The notes beneath the pieces were generated by a model. The model had not been told where the DNA came from, ran no database searches, and saw nothing but the letters and a program-made list of their open reading frames with translations. Shown here one piece after another: positions 1-13,500 of a stretch of DNA of 64,000 nt. Source of the DNA: Branchinecta lynchi (lineage: Eukaryota > Arthropoda > Branchiopoda > Anostraca > Branchinectidae); the NCBI GenBank assembly GCA_023053575.1, contig JAKZAP010000101.1:62001-126000 (forward strand), in the 5' to 3' direction. The position numbers were made by a program, and so were the translations under genes. How positions within the stretch are numbered: position 1 is the stretch's first letter; each line of letters starts with the position of its first letter.

Positions 1-360
1 ATCATTGTGGGAAAACAAACCTTGTGGGGAAACAAACCTTGTGGGGAAACAAACCTTGCGGGAAAACTAACCTTGTGGGAAAACAAACCCTGCAGGAAAA
101 CAAACTTTGTGGGAAAACCAACCTTATGGGGAAAGCAACCCTGCGGGAAAACCAACCTTGTGGCAAAACAAACCTTGTGGGAAAACAAACCTTGCGGGAA
201 AACTAACCTTGTGGGAAAACAAACCCTGCGGGAAAACAAACCTTGTGGGAAAACCAACCTTATGGGGAAAGCAACCCTGCGGGAAAACCAACCTTGTGGG
301 AAAACCAACCTTGTGGGAAAACCAACCTTGTGGGAAAGCGAACCTTTTGGGAAAACCAAC

Positions 361-2110
361 ACAGTGGGAAAACAAACCTAGTGGGAAAACAAACCTTGCG
401 GGAAAACTAACCTTGTGGGAAAACAAACCCTGCGAGAAAACCAACCTTGGGGGAAAACCAACCTTGCGGGAAAGCGAACCTTTTGGGAAAACCAACACAG
501 TGGGAAAACAAACCTTGTGAGAAAACAATCATTGTGGGAAAACAAACCTTGTGGGGAAACAAACATTGTGGGGAAACAAACCTTGCGGGAAAACTAACCT
601 TGTGGGAAAACAAACCCTGCGGGAAAACAAACCTTGTGGGAAAACCAACCTTATGGGGAAAGCAACCCTGCGGGGAAACCAACCTTGTGGGAAAACCAAC
701 CTTGTGGGAAAACCAACCTTGTGGGAAAGCGAACCTTTTGGGAAAACCAACACAGTGGGAAAACAAACCTTGTGGGAAAACAAACCTTGCGGGAAAACTA
801 ACCTTGTGGGAAAACAAACCCTGCGGGAAAACAAACCTTGTGGGAAAACCAACCTTGTGGGGAAACAAACCTTTCTGGAAAACCAACCTTGTGGTAAAAC
901 AAACCTTGTGGGAAAACAAACCTTGTGGGAAAACAAACCTTGTGGGAAAACAAACTTTGTGAGAAAACAAACCTTGTGGGGAAACAAACCTTGTGGGAAA
1001 ACAAACCTTTTGGGAAAACCAACACAGTGGGAAAACAAACCTTGTGGGAAAACAAACCTTGCGGGAAAACTAACCTTGTGGGAAAACAAACCCTGCGGGA
1101 AAACCAACCTTGGGGGAAAACCAACCTTGCGGGAAAGCGAACCTTTTGGGAAAACCAACACAGTGGGAAAACAAACCTTGTGGGAAAACAAACCTTGCGG
1201 GAAAACTAACCTTGTGGGAAAACAAACCCTGCGGGAAAACAAACCTTGTGGGAAAACCAAACTTGTGGGGAAACAAACCTTTCTGGAAAACCAACCTTGT
1301 GGCAAAACAAACCTTGTGGGAAAACAAACCTTGCGGGAAAACTAACCTTGTGGGAAAACAAACCCTGCGGGAAAACAAACCTTGTGGGAAAACCAACCTT
1401 ATGGGGAAAGCAACCCTGCGGGAAAACCAACCTTGTGGGAAAACCAACCTTGTGGGAAAACCAACCTTGTGGGAAAGCGAACCTTTTGGGAAAACCAACA
1501 CAGTGGGAAAACAAACCTTGTGGGAAAACAAACCTTGCGGGAAAACTAACCTTGTGGGAAAACAAACCCTGCGGGAAAACCAACCTTGGGGGAAAACCAA
1601 CCTTGCGGGAAAGCGAACCTTTTGGGAAAACCAACACAGTGGGAAAACAAACCTTGTGAGAAAACAATCATTGTGGGAAAACAAACCTTGTGGGGAAACA
1701 AACCTTGTGGGGAAACAAACTTTGCGGGAAAACTAACCTTGTGGGAAAACAAACCCTGCGGGAAAACAAACCTTGTGGGAAAACCAACCTTATGGGGAAA
1801 GCAACCCTGCGGGAAAACCAACCTTGTGGGAAAACCAACCTTGTGGGAAAACCAACCTTGTGGGAAAGCGAACCTTTTGGGAAAACCAACACAGTGGGAA
1901 AACAAACCTTGTGGGAAAACAAACCTTGCGGGAAAACTAACCTTGTGGGAAAACAAACCCTGCGGGAAAACAAACCTTGTGGGAAAACCAACCTTGTGGG
2001 GAAACAAACCTTTCTGGAAAACCAACCTTGTGGCAAAACAAACCTTGTGGGAAAACAAACCTTGTGGGAAAACAAACCTTGTGGGAAAACAAACTTTGTG
2101 AGAAAACAAA
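361..2110 (+). repeat. Higher-order repeat, about 1139-bp offset (67 monomers)
   Basis: The ACAG-type monomers at 361, 497 and 752 recur at 1500, 1636 and 1891. The surrounding variant order (about 447-962 versus 1586-2101) is also kept at an offset of 1139 bp, which is 67 x 17. Confidence 0.8.
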
Positions 2111-5100
2111 CCTTGTGGGGAAACAAACCTAGTGGGAAAACATACCTTGTGAGAAAACAAACCTTGTGGGAAAACCAACTTTGCGGGAAAGCGAACCTTG
2201 CAGGAAAGCGAAACTCTTGGGAAAACCAACACAGTGGGAAAACAAACCTTGTGAGAAAACAATCCTTGTGGGAAAACAAACCTTGTGGGGAAACAAACCT
2301 TGTGGGGAAACAAACCTTGTGGGAAAACTAACCTTGTGGGAAAACAAACCTTGCGGGAAAACTAACCTTGTGGGAAAACAAACCCTGCGGGAAAACCAGC
2401 CTTCTGGGAAAACCAACCTTGTGGGGAAACAAACCTTTCGGGAAAACCAACCTTGTGGGAAAACAAACCTTGTGAGAAAACAAACATTGTGGGGAAACAA
2501 ACCTTGTGGGAAAACCAGCCTTGCGGGAAAGCGAACCTTTTGGGAAAACCAAGACAGTGGGAAAACAAACCTTGTGAGAAAACAATCCTTGTGGGAAAAA
2601 AAACCTTGTGGGGAAACAAACCTTGTGGGGAAACAAACCTTGTGGGAAAACTAACCTTGTGGGAAAACAAACATTGCGGGAAAACTAACCTTGTGGGAAA
2701 ACAAACCCTGCGGGAAAACCAGCCTTGTGGGAAAACCAACCTTGTGGGGAAACAAAACTTTCGGGAAAACAAACCTTGTGGGAAAACCAACCTTGTGGGA
2801 AAACAAACCTTGTGAGAAAACAAACATTGTGGGGAAACAAACCTTGTGGGAAAACCAGCCTTGCGGGAAAGCGAACCTTTTGGGGAAACCTACCTTATGG
2901 GGAAAGCAACCCTGCGGGAAAACCAACCTTGTGGGAGAACCAACCTTGTGGGAAAACCAACCTTTTGGGAAAGCGAACCTTTTGGGAAAACCAACACAGT
3001 GGGAAAACAAACCTTGTGGGAAAACAAACCTTGTGGGGAAACAAACCTTGCGGAAAAACTAACCTTGTGGGAAAACAAACCCTGCGGGAAAACCAACCTT
3101 GTGGGGAAAAAAACCTTGTGGGAAAACCAACCTTGTGAGAAAACTAACGCTGTGGGAAAACCAACCTTGTGGGAAAACCAACCTAGAGGAAAAACAAATC
3201 TTGAGGGAAAACAAACCTTGTGGGAAAACAAACCTTGTGGGAAAGACAACCTTATGGGAAAACCAAAACAGTGGGAAAACAATACTTGTGGGGAAACAAA
3301 CCTTGTGGGAAAACAAACCTTGTGGGAAAACTAACCTTGTGGGAAAACAAACCTTGCGGGAAAACGAACCTTGTGGGAAAACAAACCCTGCGGGAAAACC
3401 AACCTTGTGGGAAAACCAACCTTGTGGGGAAACAAACCTTTCGGGAAAACCAACCTTGTGGGAAAAAAAACCTTGTGGGAAAACAAACCTTGTGGGAAAA
3501 CAAACCTTGTGGGAAAACAAACCTTGTGAGAAAACAAACCTTGTGGGGAAACAAACCTAGTGGGAAAACCAACCTTGGGGGAAAACAAACCTTGTGGGAA
3601 AACAAACCTTGTGGGGAAACAAACCTAGCGGGAAAACCAACCTTATGGGAAAACCAACCTTGCGGGAAAACCAACCTTCGGGGAAAACAAACCTTGTGGG
3701 TAAACAAACCTTGTGAGAAAACAATCCTTGTGGGAAAACCAAACTTGTGGGGAAACAAACCTTTCTGGAAAACCAACCTTGTGGCAAAACAAACCTTGTG
3801 GGAAAACAAACCTTGCGGGAAAACTAACCTTGTGGGAAAACAAACCCTGCGGGAAAACAAACCTTGTGGGAAAACCAACCTTATGGGGAAAGCAACCCTG
3901 CGGGAAAACCAACCTTGTGGGAAAACCAACCTTGTGGGAAAACCAACCTTGCGGGAAAGCGAACCTTTTGGGAAAACCAACACAGTGGGAAAAAAAACCT
4001 TGTGAGAAAACAATCATTGTGGGAAAACAAACCTTGTGGGGAAACAAACCTTGTGGGGAAACAAACCTTGCGGGAAAACTAACCTTGTGGGAAAACAAAC
4101 CCTGCGGGAAAACAAACCTTGTGGGAAAACCAACCTTATGGGGAAAGCAACCCTGCGGGAAAACCAACCTTGTGGGAAAACCAACCTTGTGGGAAAACCA
4201 ACCTTGTGGGAAAGCGAACCTTTTGGGAAAACCAACACAGTGGGAAAACAAACCTTGTGGGAAAACAAACCTTGCGGGAAAACTAACCTTGGGGGAAAAC
4301 AAACCCTGCGGGAAAACAAACCTTGTGGGAAAACCAACCTTGTGGGGAAACAAACCTTTCTGGAAAACCAACCTTGTGGCAAAACAAACCTTGTGGGAAA
4401 ACAAACCTTGTGGGAAAACAAACCTTGTGGGAAAACAAACTTTGTGAGAAAACAAACCTTGTGGGGAAACAAACCTAGTGGGAAAACATACCTTGTGAGA
4501 AAACAAACCTTGTGGGAAAACCAACCTTGCGGGAAAGCGAACCTTGCGGGAAAGCGAAACTCTTGGGAAAACCAACACAGTGGGAAAACAAACCTTGTGA
4601 GAAAACAATCCTTGTGGGAAAACAAACCTTGTGGGGAAACAAACCTTGTGGGGAAACAAACCTTGTGGGAAAACTAACCTTGTGGGAAAACAAACCTTGC
4701 GGGAAAACTAACCTTGTGGGAAAACAAACCCTGCGGGAAAACCAGCCTTCTGGGAAAACCAACCTTGTGGGGAAACAAACCTTTCGGGAAAACCAACCTT
4801 GTGGGAAAACAAACCTTGTGAGAAAACAAACATTGTGGGGAAACAAACCTTGTGGGAAAACCAGCCTTGCGGGAAAACGAACCTTTTGGGAAAACCAAGA
4901 CAGTGGGAAAACAAACCTTGTGAGAAAACAATCCTTGTGGGAATAAAAACCTTGTGGGGAAACAAACCTTGTGGGGAAACAAACCTTGTGGGAAAACTAA
5001 CCTTGTGGGAAAACAAACATTGCGGGAAAACTAACCTTGTGGGAAAACAAACCCTGCGGGAAAACCAGCCTTGTGGGAAAACCAACCTTGTGGGGAAACA

Positions 5101-6068
5101 AACCTTTCGGGAAAACAAACCTTGTGGGAAAACCAACCTTGTGGGAAAACAAACCTTGTGAGAAAACAAACATTGTGGGGAAACAAACCTTGTGGGAAAA
5201 CCAGCCTTGCGGGAAAGCGAACCTTTTGGGGAAACCTACCTTATGGGGAAAGCAACCCTGCGGGAAAACCAACCTTGTGGGAGAACCAACCTTGTGGGAA
5301 AACCAACCTTTTGGGAAAGCGAACCTTTTGGGAAAACCAACACAGTGGGAAAACAAACCTTGTGGGAAAACAAACCTTGTGGGGAAACAAACCTTGCGGA
5401 AAAACTAACCTTGTGGGAAAACAAACCCTGCGGGAAAACCAACCTTGTGGGGAAACAAACCTTGTGGGAAAACCAACCTTGTGAGAAAACTAACGCTGTG
5501 GGAAAACCAACCTTGTGGGAAAACCAACCTAGAGGAAAAACAAATCTTGAGGGAAAACAAACCTTGTGGGAAAACAAACCTTGTGGGAAAGACAACCTTA
5601 TGGGAAAACCAAAACAGTGGGAAAACAATACTTGTGGGGAAACAAACCTTGTGGGAAAACAAACCTTGTGGGAAAACTAACCTTGTGGGAAAACAAACCT
5701 TGCGGGAAAACGAACCTTGTGGGAAAACAAACCCTGCGGGAAAACCAACCTTGTGGGAAAACCAACCTTGTGGGGAAACAAACCTTTCGGGAAAACCAAC
5801 CTTGTGGGAAAAAAAACCTTGTGGGAAAACAAACCTTGTGGGAAAACAAACCTTGTGGGAAAACAAACCTTGTGAGAAAACAAACCTTGTGGGGAAACAA
5901 ACCTAGTGGGAAAACCAACCTTGGGGGAAAACAAACCTTGTGGGAAAACAAACCTTGTGGGGAAACAAACCTAGCGGGAAAACCAACCTTATGGGAAAAC
6001 CAACCTTGCGGGAAAACCAACCTTCGGGGAAAACAAACCTTGTGGGTAAACAAACCTTGTGAGAAAAC
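1668..6068 (+). repeat. Higher-order duplication, 2346-bp offset (138 monomers)
   Basis: The monomer order of about 1668-3722 is repeated almost base for base at 4014-6068. Shared landmarks include CTAACGCTGTGGG, CTAGAGGAAAAACAAATC, CCAAAACAGTGGG and GAACTCTTGGG-type words (written GAAACTCTTGGG in both copies). The offset stays at 2346 (138 x 17) throughout, so the copies differ by substitutions and not by net indels. Confidence 0.88.
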
Positions 6069-8909
6069 AATCCTTGTGGGAAAACAAACCTTGTGGGGAA
6101 ACAAACCTTGTGGGGAAACAAACCTTGTGGGAAAACTAACCTTGTGGGAAAACAAACCTTGCGGGAAAACTAACCTTGTGGGAAAACAAACCCTGCGGGA
6201 AACAAAACCTTGTGGGAAAACCAACCTTGTGGGGAAACAAACCTTTCTGGAAAACCAACCTTGTGGCAAAACAAACCTTGTGGGAAAACAAACCTTGTGG
6301 GAAAACAAACCTTGTGGGAAAACAAACCTTGTGAGAAAACAAACCTTGTGGGGAAACAAACCTAGTGGGAAAACAAACCTTGTGAGAAAACAAACCTTGT
6401 GGGAAAACCAACCTTGCGGGAAAGCGAACCTTTTGGGAAAACCAACACAGTGGGAAAACAAACCTTGTGAGAAAACAATCCTTGTGGGAAAACAAACCTT
6501 GTGGGGAAACAAACCTTGTGGGGAAACAAACCTTGTGGGAAAACTAACCTTGTGGGAAAACAAACCTTGCGGGAAAACTAACCTTGTGGGAAAACAAACC
6601 CTGCGGGAAAACCAGCCTTGTGGGAAAACCAACCTTGTGGGGAAATAAACCTTTCGGGAAAACCAACCTTGTGGGAAAACAAACCTTGTGAGAAAACAAA
6701 CATTGTGGGGAAACAAACCTTGTGGGAAAACCAGCCTTGCGGGATAGCGAACCTTTTGGGAAAACCAACCTTATGGGGAAAGCAACCCTGCGGGAAAACC
6801 AACCTTGTGGGAAAACCAACCTTGTGGGAAAACCAACCTTTTGGGAAAGCGAACCTTTTGGGAAAACCAACACAGTGGGAAAACAAACCTTGTGGGAAAA
6901 CAAACCTTGTGGGGAAACAAACCTTGCGGGAAAACTAACCTTGTGGGAAAACAAACCCTGCGGGAAAACCAACCTTGTGGGAAAACCAACCTTGTGGGGA
7001 AACAAACCTTTCGGGAAAACCAACCTTGTGGGAAAACAAACCTTGTGGGAAAACAAACCTTGTGGGGAAACAAACCTTGTGGGAAAACCAACCTTGCGGG
7101 AAAGCGAACCTTTTGGGAAAACCAACACAGTGGGAAAACAAACCTTGTGAGAAAACAAACATTGTGGGGAAACAAACCTTGTGGGAAAACCAGCCTTGCG
7201 GGAAAGCGAACCTTTTGGGGAAACCAACCTTATGGGGAAAGCAACCCTGCGGGAAAACCAACCTTGTGGGAAAACCAACCTTGTGGGAAAACCAACCTTT
7301 TGGGAAAGCGAACCTTTTGGGAAAACCAACACAGTGGGAAAACAAACCTTGTGGGAAAACAAACCTTGTGGGGAACCAAACCTTGCGGGAAAACTAACCT
7401 TGTGGGAAAACAAACCCTGCGGGAAAACCAACCTTGTGGGAAAACCAACCTTGTGGGGAAACAAACCTTTCGGGAAAACTAACGCTGTGGGAAAACCAAC
7501 CTTGTGGGAAAACCAACCTAGAGGAAAAACAAATCTTGAGGGAAAACAAACCTTGTGGGAAAACAAACCTTGTGGGAAAGACAACCTTATGGGAAAACCA
7601 AAACAGTGGGAAAACAATACATGTGGGGAAACAAACCTTGTGGGAAAACAAACCTTGTGGGAAAACTAACCTTGTGGGAAAACAAACCTTGTGGGAAAAC
7701 GAACCTTGTGGGAAAACAAACCCTGCGGGAAAACCAACCTTGTGGGAAAACCAACCTTGTGGGGAAACAAACCTTTCGGGAAAACCAACCTTGTGGGAAA
7801 AAAAACCTTGTGGGAAAACAAACCTTGTGGGAAAACAAACCTTGTGGGAAAACAAACCTTGTGAGAAAACAAACCTTGTGGGGAAACAAACCTAGTGGGA
7901 AAACCAACCTTGGGGGAAAACAAACCTTGTGGGAAAACAAACCTTGTGGGGAAACAAACCTAGCGGGAAAACCAACCTTATGGGAAAACCAACCTTGCGG
8001 GAAAACCAACCTTGGGGGAAAACAAACCTTGTGGGTAAACAAACCTTGTGAGAAAACAATCCTTGTGGGAAAACAAACCTTGTGGGGAAACAAACCTTGT
8101 GGGGAAACAAACCTTGTGGGAAAACTAACCTTGTGGGAAAACAAACCTTGCGGGAAAACTAACCTTGGGGGAAAACAAACCCTGCGGGAAAACAAACCTT
8201 GTGGGAAAACCAACCTTGTGGGGAAACAAACCTTTCTGGAAAACCAACCTTGTGGCAAAACAAACCTTGTGGGAAAACAAACCTTGTGGGAAAACAAACC
8301 TTGTGGGAAAACAAACCTTGTGAGAAAACAAACCTTGTGGGGAAACAAACCTAGTGGGAAAACAAACCTTGTGAGAAAACAAACCTTGTGGGAAAACAAA
8401 CCTTGCGGGAAAGCGAACCTTGCGGGAAAGCGAACCTCTTGGGAAAACCAACACAGTGGGAAAACAAACCTTGTGAGAAAACAATCCTTGTGGGAAAACA
8501 ATCCTTGTGGGAAAACAAACCTTGTGGGGAAACAAACCTTGTGGGGAAACAAACCTTGTGGGAAAACTAACCTTGTGGGAAAACAAACCTTGCGGGAAAA
8601 CTAACCTTGTGGGAAAACAAACCCTGCGGGAAAACCAGCCTTGTGGGAAAACCAACCTTGTGGGGAAACAAACCTTTCGGGAAAACCAACCTTGTGGGAA
8701 AACAAACCTTGTGAGAAAACAAACATTGTGGGGAAACAAACCTTGTGGGAAAACCAGCCTTGCGGGATAGCGAACCTTTTGGGAAAACCAACCTTATGGG
8801 GAAAGCAACCCTGCGGGAAAACCAACCTTGTGGGAAAACCAACCTTGTGGGAAAACCAACCTTTTGGGAAAGCGAACCTTTTGGGAAAACCAACACAGTG
8901 GGAAAACAA
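5405..8909 (+). repeat. Higher-order repeat, 1989-bp then 2023-bp offset
   Basis: About 5405-6495 recurs at 7394-8484 (offset 1989 = 117 x 17), including CTAGAGGAAAAACAAATC and CCAAAACAGTGGG. Further right the offset becomes 2023 (119 x 17; 6578-6886 versus 8601-8909). A two-monomer (34-bp) gain near 8.49 kb accounts for the change: two consecutive CAATCCTT monomers stand there in place of one. Confidence 0.82.
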
Positions 8910-9389
8910 ACCTTGTGGGAAAACAAACCTTGTGGGGAAACAAACCTTGCGGGAAAACTAACCTTGTGGGAAAACAAACCCTGCGGAAAAACCAACCTTG
9001 TGGGAAAACCAACCTTGTGGGGAAACAAACCTTTCGGGAAAACCAACCTTGTGGGAAAACAAACCTTTTGGGAAAACAAACACAGTGGGAAAACAAACCT
9101 TGTGAGAAAACAAACATTGTGGGGAAACAAACCTTGTGGGAAAACCAGCATTGCGGGAAAGCGAACCTTTTGGGGAAACCAACCTTATGGGGAAAGCAAC
9201 CCTGCGGGAAAACCAACCTTGTGGGAAAACCAACCTTGTGGGAAAACCAACCTTTTGGGAAAGCGAACCTTTTGGGAAAACCAACACAGTGGGAAAACAA
9301 ACCTTGTGGGAAAACAAACCTTGTGGGGAAACAAACCTTGCGGGAAAACTAACCTTGTGGGAAAACAAACCCTGCGGGAAAACCAACCT

Positions 9390-12300
9390 TGTGGGAAAAC
9401 CAACCTTGTGGGGAAACAAACCTTTCGGGAAAACCAACCTTGTGGGAAAACAAACCTTGTGGGAAAACAAACCTTGTGGGGAAACAAACCTTGTGGGAAA
9501 ACCAACCTTGCGGGAAAGCGAACCTTTTGGGAAAACCAACACGGTGGGAAAACAAACCTTGTGGGAAAACAAACCTAGTGGGAAAAACAACCTTGGGGGA
9601 AAACAAAGCTTGTGGGAAAACAAACCTTGTGGGAAAACCAACCTAGTGGGAAAAACAACCTAGTGGGAAAACAAACCTTGTGAGAAAACAAACCTTGTGG
9701 GAAAACCAACCTTATGGGGAAAGCAACCCTGCGGGAAAACCAACCTTGTGGGAAAACCAACCTTGTGGGAAAGCGAACCTTTTGGGAAAACCAACACAGT
9801 GGGAAAACAAAGCTTGTGGGAAAACAAACCTTGTGGGGAAACAAACCTTGCGGGAAAACTAACCTTGTGGGAAAACAAACCCTGCGGGAAAACCAACCTT
9901 GGGGGAAAACAAAGCTTGTGGGAAAACAAACCTTGTGGGAAAACCAACCTAGTGGGAAAAACAACCTAGTGGGAAAACAAACCTTGTGAGAAAACAAACC
10001 TTGTGGGAAAACCAACCTTATAGGGAAAGCAACCCTGCGGGAAAACCAACCTTGTGCGAAAACCAACCTTGTGGGAAAACCAACCTTGTGGGAAAGCGAA
10101 CCTTTTGGGAAAACCAACACAGTGGGAAAACAAACCTTGTGGGAAAACAAACCTTGTGGGGAAACAAACCTTGCGCGAAAACTAACCTTGTGGGAAAACA
10201 AACCCTGCGGGAAAACCAACCTTGTGGGAAAACCAACCTTGTGGGGAAACAAACCTTTCGGGAAAACTAACCTTGTGGGAAAACAAACCTTGCGGGAAAA
10301 CTAACCTTGTGGGAAAACAAACCCTGCGGGAAAACCAACCTTGTGGGAAAACCAACCTTGTGGGGAAACAAACCTTTCGGGAAAACCAACCTTGTGGGAA
10401 AACAAACATTGTGTTAAATCAGACCTTGTGGGAAAACTAACCTTGCGGGAAAACCAACCTTGTGGGAAAACCAACCTTATGGGAAAACCAACCTTGCGGG
10501 AAAACCAACCTTGGGGGAAAACAAACCTTGTGGGTAAACAAACCTTGTGGGAAAACCAACCTAGTGGGAAAACAAACCTTGTGAGAAAACAAACCTTGTG
10601 GGAAAACCAACCTTATGGGGAAACAAACCCTGCGGGAAAACCAACCTTGTGGGAAAACCAACCTTGCGGGAAAGCGAACCTTTTGGGAAAACCAACAGAG
10701 TGGGAAAACAAACCTTGTGAGAAAACAATCCTTGTGGGAAAACAAACCTTGTGGGGAAACAAACCTTGTGGGGAAACAAACCTTGTGGGGAAACAAACCT
10801 TGTGGGGAAACAAACCTTGTGGGAAAACAAACCTTGTGGGAAAACCAACCTTATGGGGAAAGCAACCCTGCGGGAAAACCAACCTTGTGGGAAAACAAAC
10901 CTTGTGGGAAAACCAACCTTGTGGGAAAGCAAACCTTTTGGGAAAACCAACACAGTGGGAAAACAAACCTTGTGGGAAAACAAACCTTGTGGGGAAACAA
11001 ACCTTGCGGGATACTAACCTTGTGGGAAAACAAACCCTGCGGGAAAACCAACCTTGGGGGAAAACAAAGCTTGTGGGAAAACAAACCTTGTGGGAAAACC
11101 TACCTAGTGGGAAAAACAACCTAGTGGGAAAACAAACCTTGTGAGAAAACAAACCTTGTGGGAAAAACAACCTCATGGGGAAAGCAACCCTGCGGGAAAA
11201 TCAACCTTGTGGAAAAACCAACCTTGTGGGAAAGCGAACCTTTTGGGAAAACCAACACAGTGGGAAAACAAACCTTGTGGGAAAACAAACCTTGTGAAGA
11301 AACAAACCTTGCGGGAAAACTAACCTTGTGGGAAAACAAACCCTGCGGGAAAACCAACCTTGTGGGAAAACCAACCTTGTGGGGAAACAAACCTTTCGGG
11401 AAAATTAACCTTGTGGGAAAATAAACCTTGCGGGAACACTAACCTTGTGGGAAAACAAACCCTGCGGGAAAACGAACCTTGTGGGAAAACCAACCTTGTG
11501 GGGAAACAAACCTTTCCGGAAAACCAACCTTGTGGGAAAACAAACATTGTGTTAAATCAGACCTTGTGGGAAAACTAACCTTGCGGGAAAACCAACCTTG
11601 TGGGAAAACCAACCTTATGGGAAAACCAAATTTGCGGGAAAACCAACCTTGGGGGAAAACAAACCTTGTGGGTAAACAAACCTTGTGGGAAAACAAACCT
11701 TGTTGGAAAACCAACCTAGTGGGAAAACAAACCTTGTGAGGAAACAAACCTTTTGGGAAAACCAACCTTATGGGGAAACAAACCCTGCGGGAAAACCAAC
11801 CTTGTGGGAAAACCAACCTTGCGGGAAAGCGAACCTTTTGGGAAAACCAACAGAGTGCGAAAACAAACCTTGTGAGAAAACAATCCTTGTGGGAAAACAA
11901 ACCTTGTGGGGAAACAAACCTTGTGGGGAAACAAACCTTGTGGGAAAACTAACCTTGTGGGAAAACAAACCTTGCGGGAAAACTAACCTTATGGGAAAAC
12001 AAACCCTGCGGGAAAACAAACCTTGTGGGAAAACCAACCTTGTGGGGAAACAAACCTTTCTGGAAAACCAACCTTGTGGCAAAACAAACCTTGTGAGAAA
12101 ACAAACCTTGTGGGAAAACCAACCTTGTGGGGAAACAAACCTTTCGGGAAAACCAACCTTGTGGGAAAACAAACCTTGTGGGAAAACAAACCTTGTGGGG
12201 AAACAAACGTTGTGGGAAAACCAACCTTGCGGGAAAGCGAACCTTTTGGGAAAACCAACACGGTGGGAAAACAAACCTTGTGGGAAAACAAACCTAGTGG

Positions 12301-13500
12301 GAAAAACAACCTTGGGGGAAAACAAAGCTTGTGGGAAAACAAACCTTGTGGGAAAACCAACCTAGTGGGAAAAACAACCTAGTGGGAAAACAAACCTTGT
12401 GAGAAAACAAACCTTGTGGGAAAACCAACCTTATGGGGAAAGCAACCCTGCGGGAAAACCAACCTTGTGGGAAAACCAACCTTGTGGGAAAGCGAACCTT
12501 TTGGGAAAACCAACACAGTGGGAAAACAAAGCTTGTGGGAAAACAAACCTTGTGGGGAAACAAACCTTGCGGGAAAACTAACCTTGTGGGAAAACAAACC
12601 CTGCGGGAAAACCAACCTTGGGGGAAAACAAAGCTTGTGGGAAAACAAACCTTGTGGGAAAACCAACCTAGTGGGAAAAACAACCTAGTGGGAAAACAAA
12701 CCTTGTGAGAAAACAAACCTTGTGGGAAAACCAACCTTATAGGGAAAGCAACCCTGCGGGAAAACCAACCTTGTGCGAAAACCAACCTTGTGGGAAAACC
12801 AACCTTGTGGGAAAGCGAACCTTTTTCGAAAACCAACACAGTGGGAAAACAAACCTTGTGGGAAAACAAACCTTGTGGGGAAACAAACCTTGCGGGAAAA
12901 CTAACCTTGTGGGAAAACAAACCCTGCGGGAAAACCAACCTTGTGGGAAAACCAACCTTGTGGGGAAACAAACCTTTCGGGAAAACCAACCTTGTGGGAA
13001 AACAAACCTTGCGGGAAAACTAACCTTGTGGGAAAACAAACCCTGCGGGAAAACCAACCTTGTGGGAAAACCAACCTTGTGGGGAAACAAACCTTTCGGG
13101 AAAACCAACCTTGTGGGAAAACAAACATTGTGTTAAATCAGACCTTGTGGGAAAACTAACCTTGCGGGAAAACCAACCTTGTGGGAAAACCAACCTTATG
13201 GGAAAACCAACCTTGCGGGAAAACCAACCTTGGGGGAAAACAAACCTTGTGGGTAAACAAACCTTGTGGGAAAACCAACCTAGTGGGAAAACAAACCTTG
13301 TGAGAAAACAAACCTTGTGGGAAAACCAACCTTATGGGGAAACAAACCCTGCGGGAAAACCAACCTTGTGGGAAAACCAACCTTGCGGGAAAGCGAACCT
13401 TTTGGGAAAACCAACAGAGTGGGAAAACAAACCTTGTGAGAAAACAATCCTTGTGGGAAAACAAACCTTGTGGGGAAACAAACCTTGTGGGGAAACAAAC
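9390..13500 (+). repeat. Higher-order duplication, 2719-bp offset
   Basis: About 9.39-10.78 kb is repeated at 12.11-13.50 kb. Shared marks are the AAGCTTG variants, CTTATAGGGAAAGC (10018 and 12737 areas), CTTGTGCGAAAACC, and GTGTTAAATCAGACC (10411 and 13130). The offset 2719 is one base short of 160 x 17, because of a 16-bp monomer (GGGATACTAACC) near 11.01 kb. Confidence 0.86.
10411..10425 (+). repeat. Rare marker monomer GTGTTAAATCAGACC (first of six copies)
   Basis: This monomer departs at several bases from the consensus (GTGTTAAATCAGACC for GTGGGAAAACAAACC). The six copies seen start at 10411, 11549, 13130, 15084, 17004 and 21034, all in block I. Each is preceded by AAACATT and followed by TTGTGGGAAAACTAACC. 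Its position inside the HOR copies tracks the duplication history of 10-21 kb. Confidence 0.9.
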
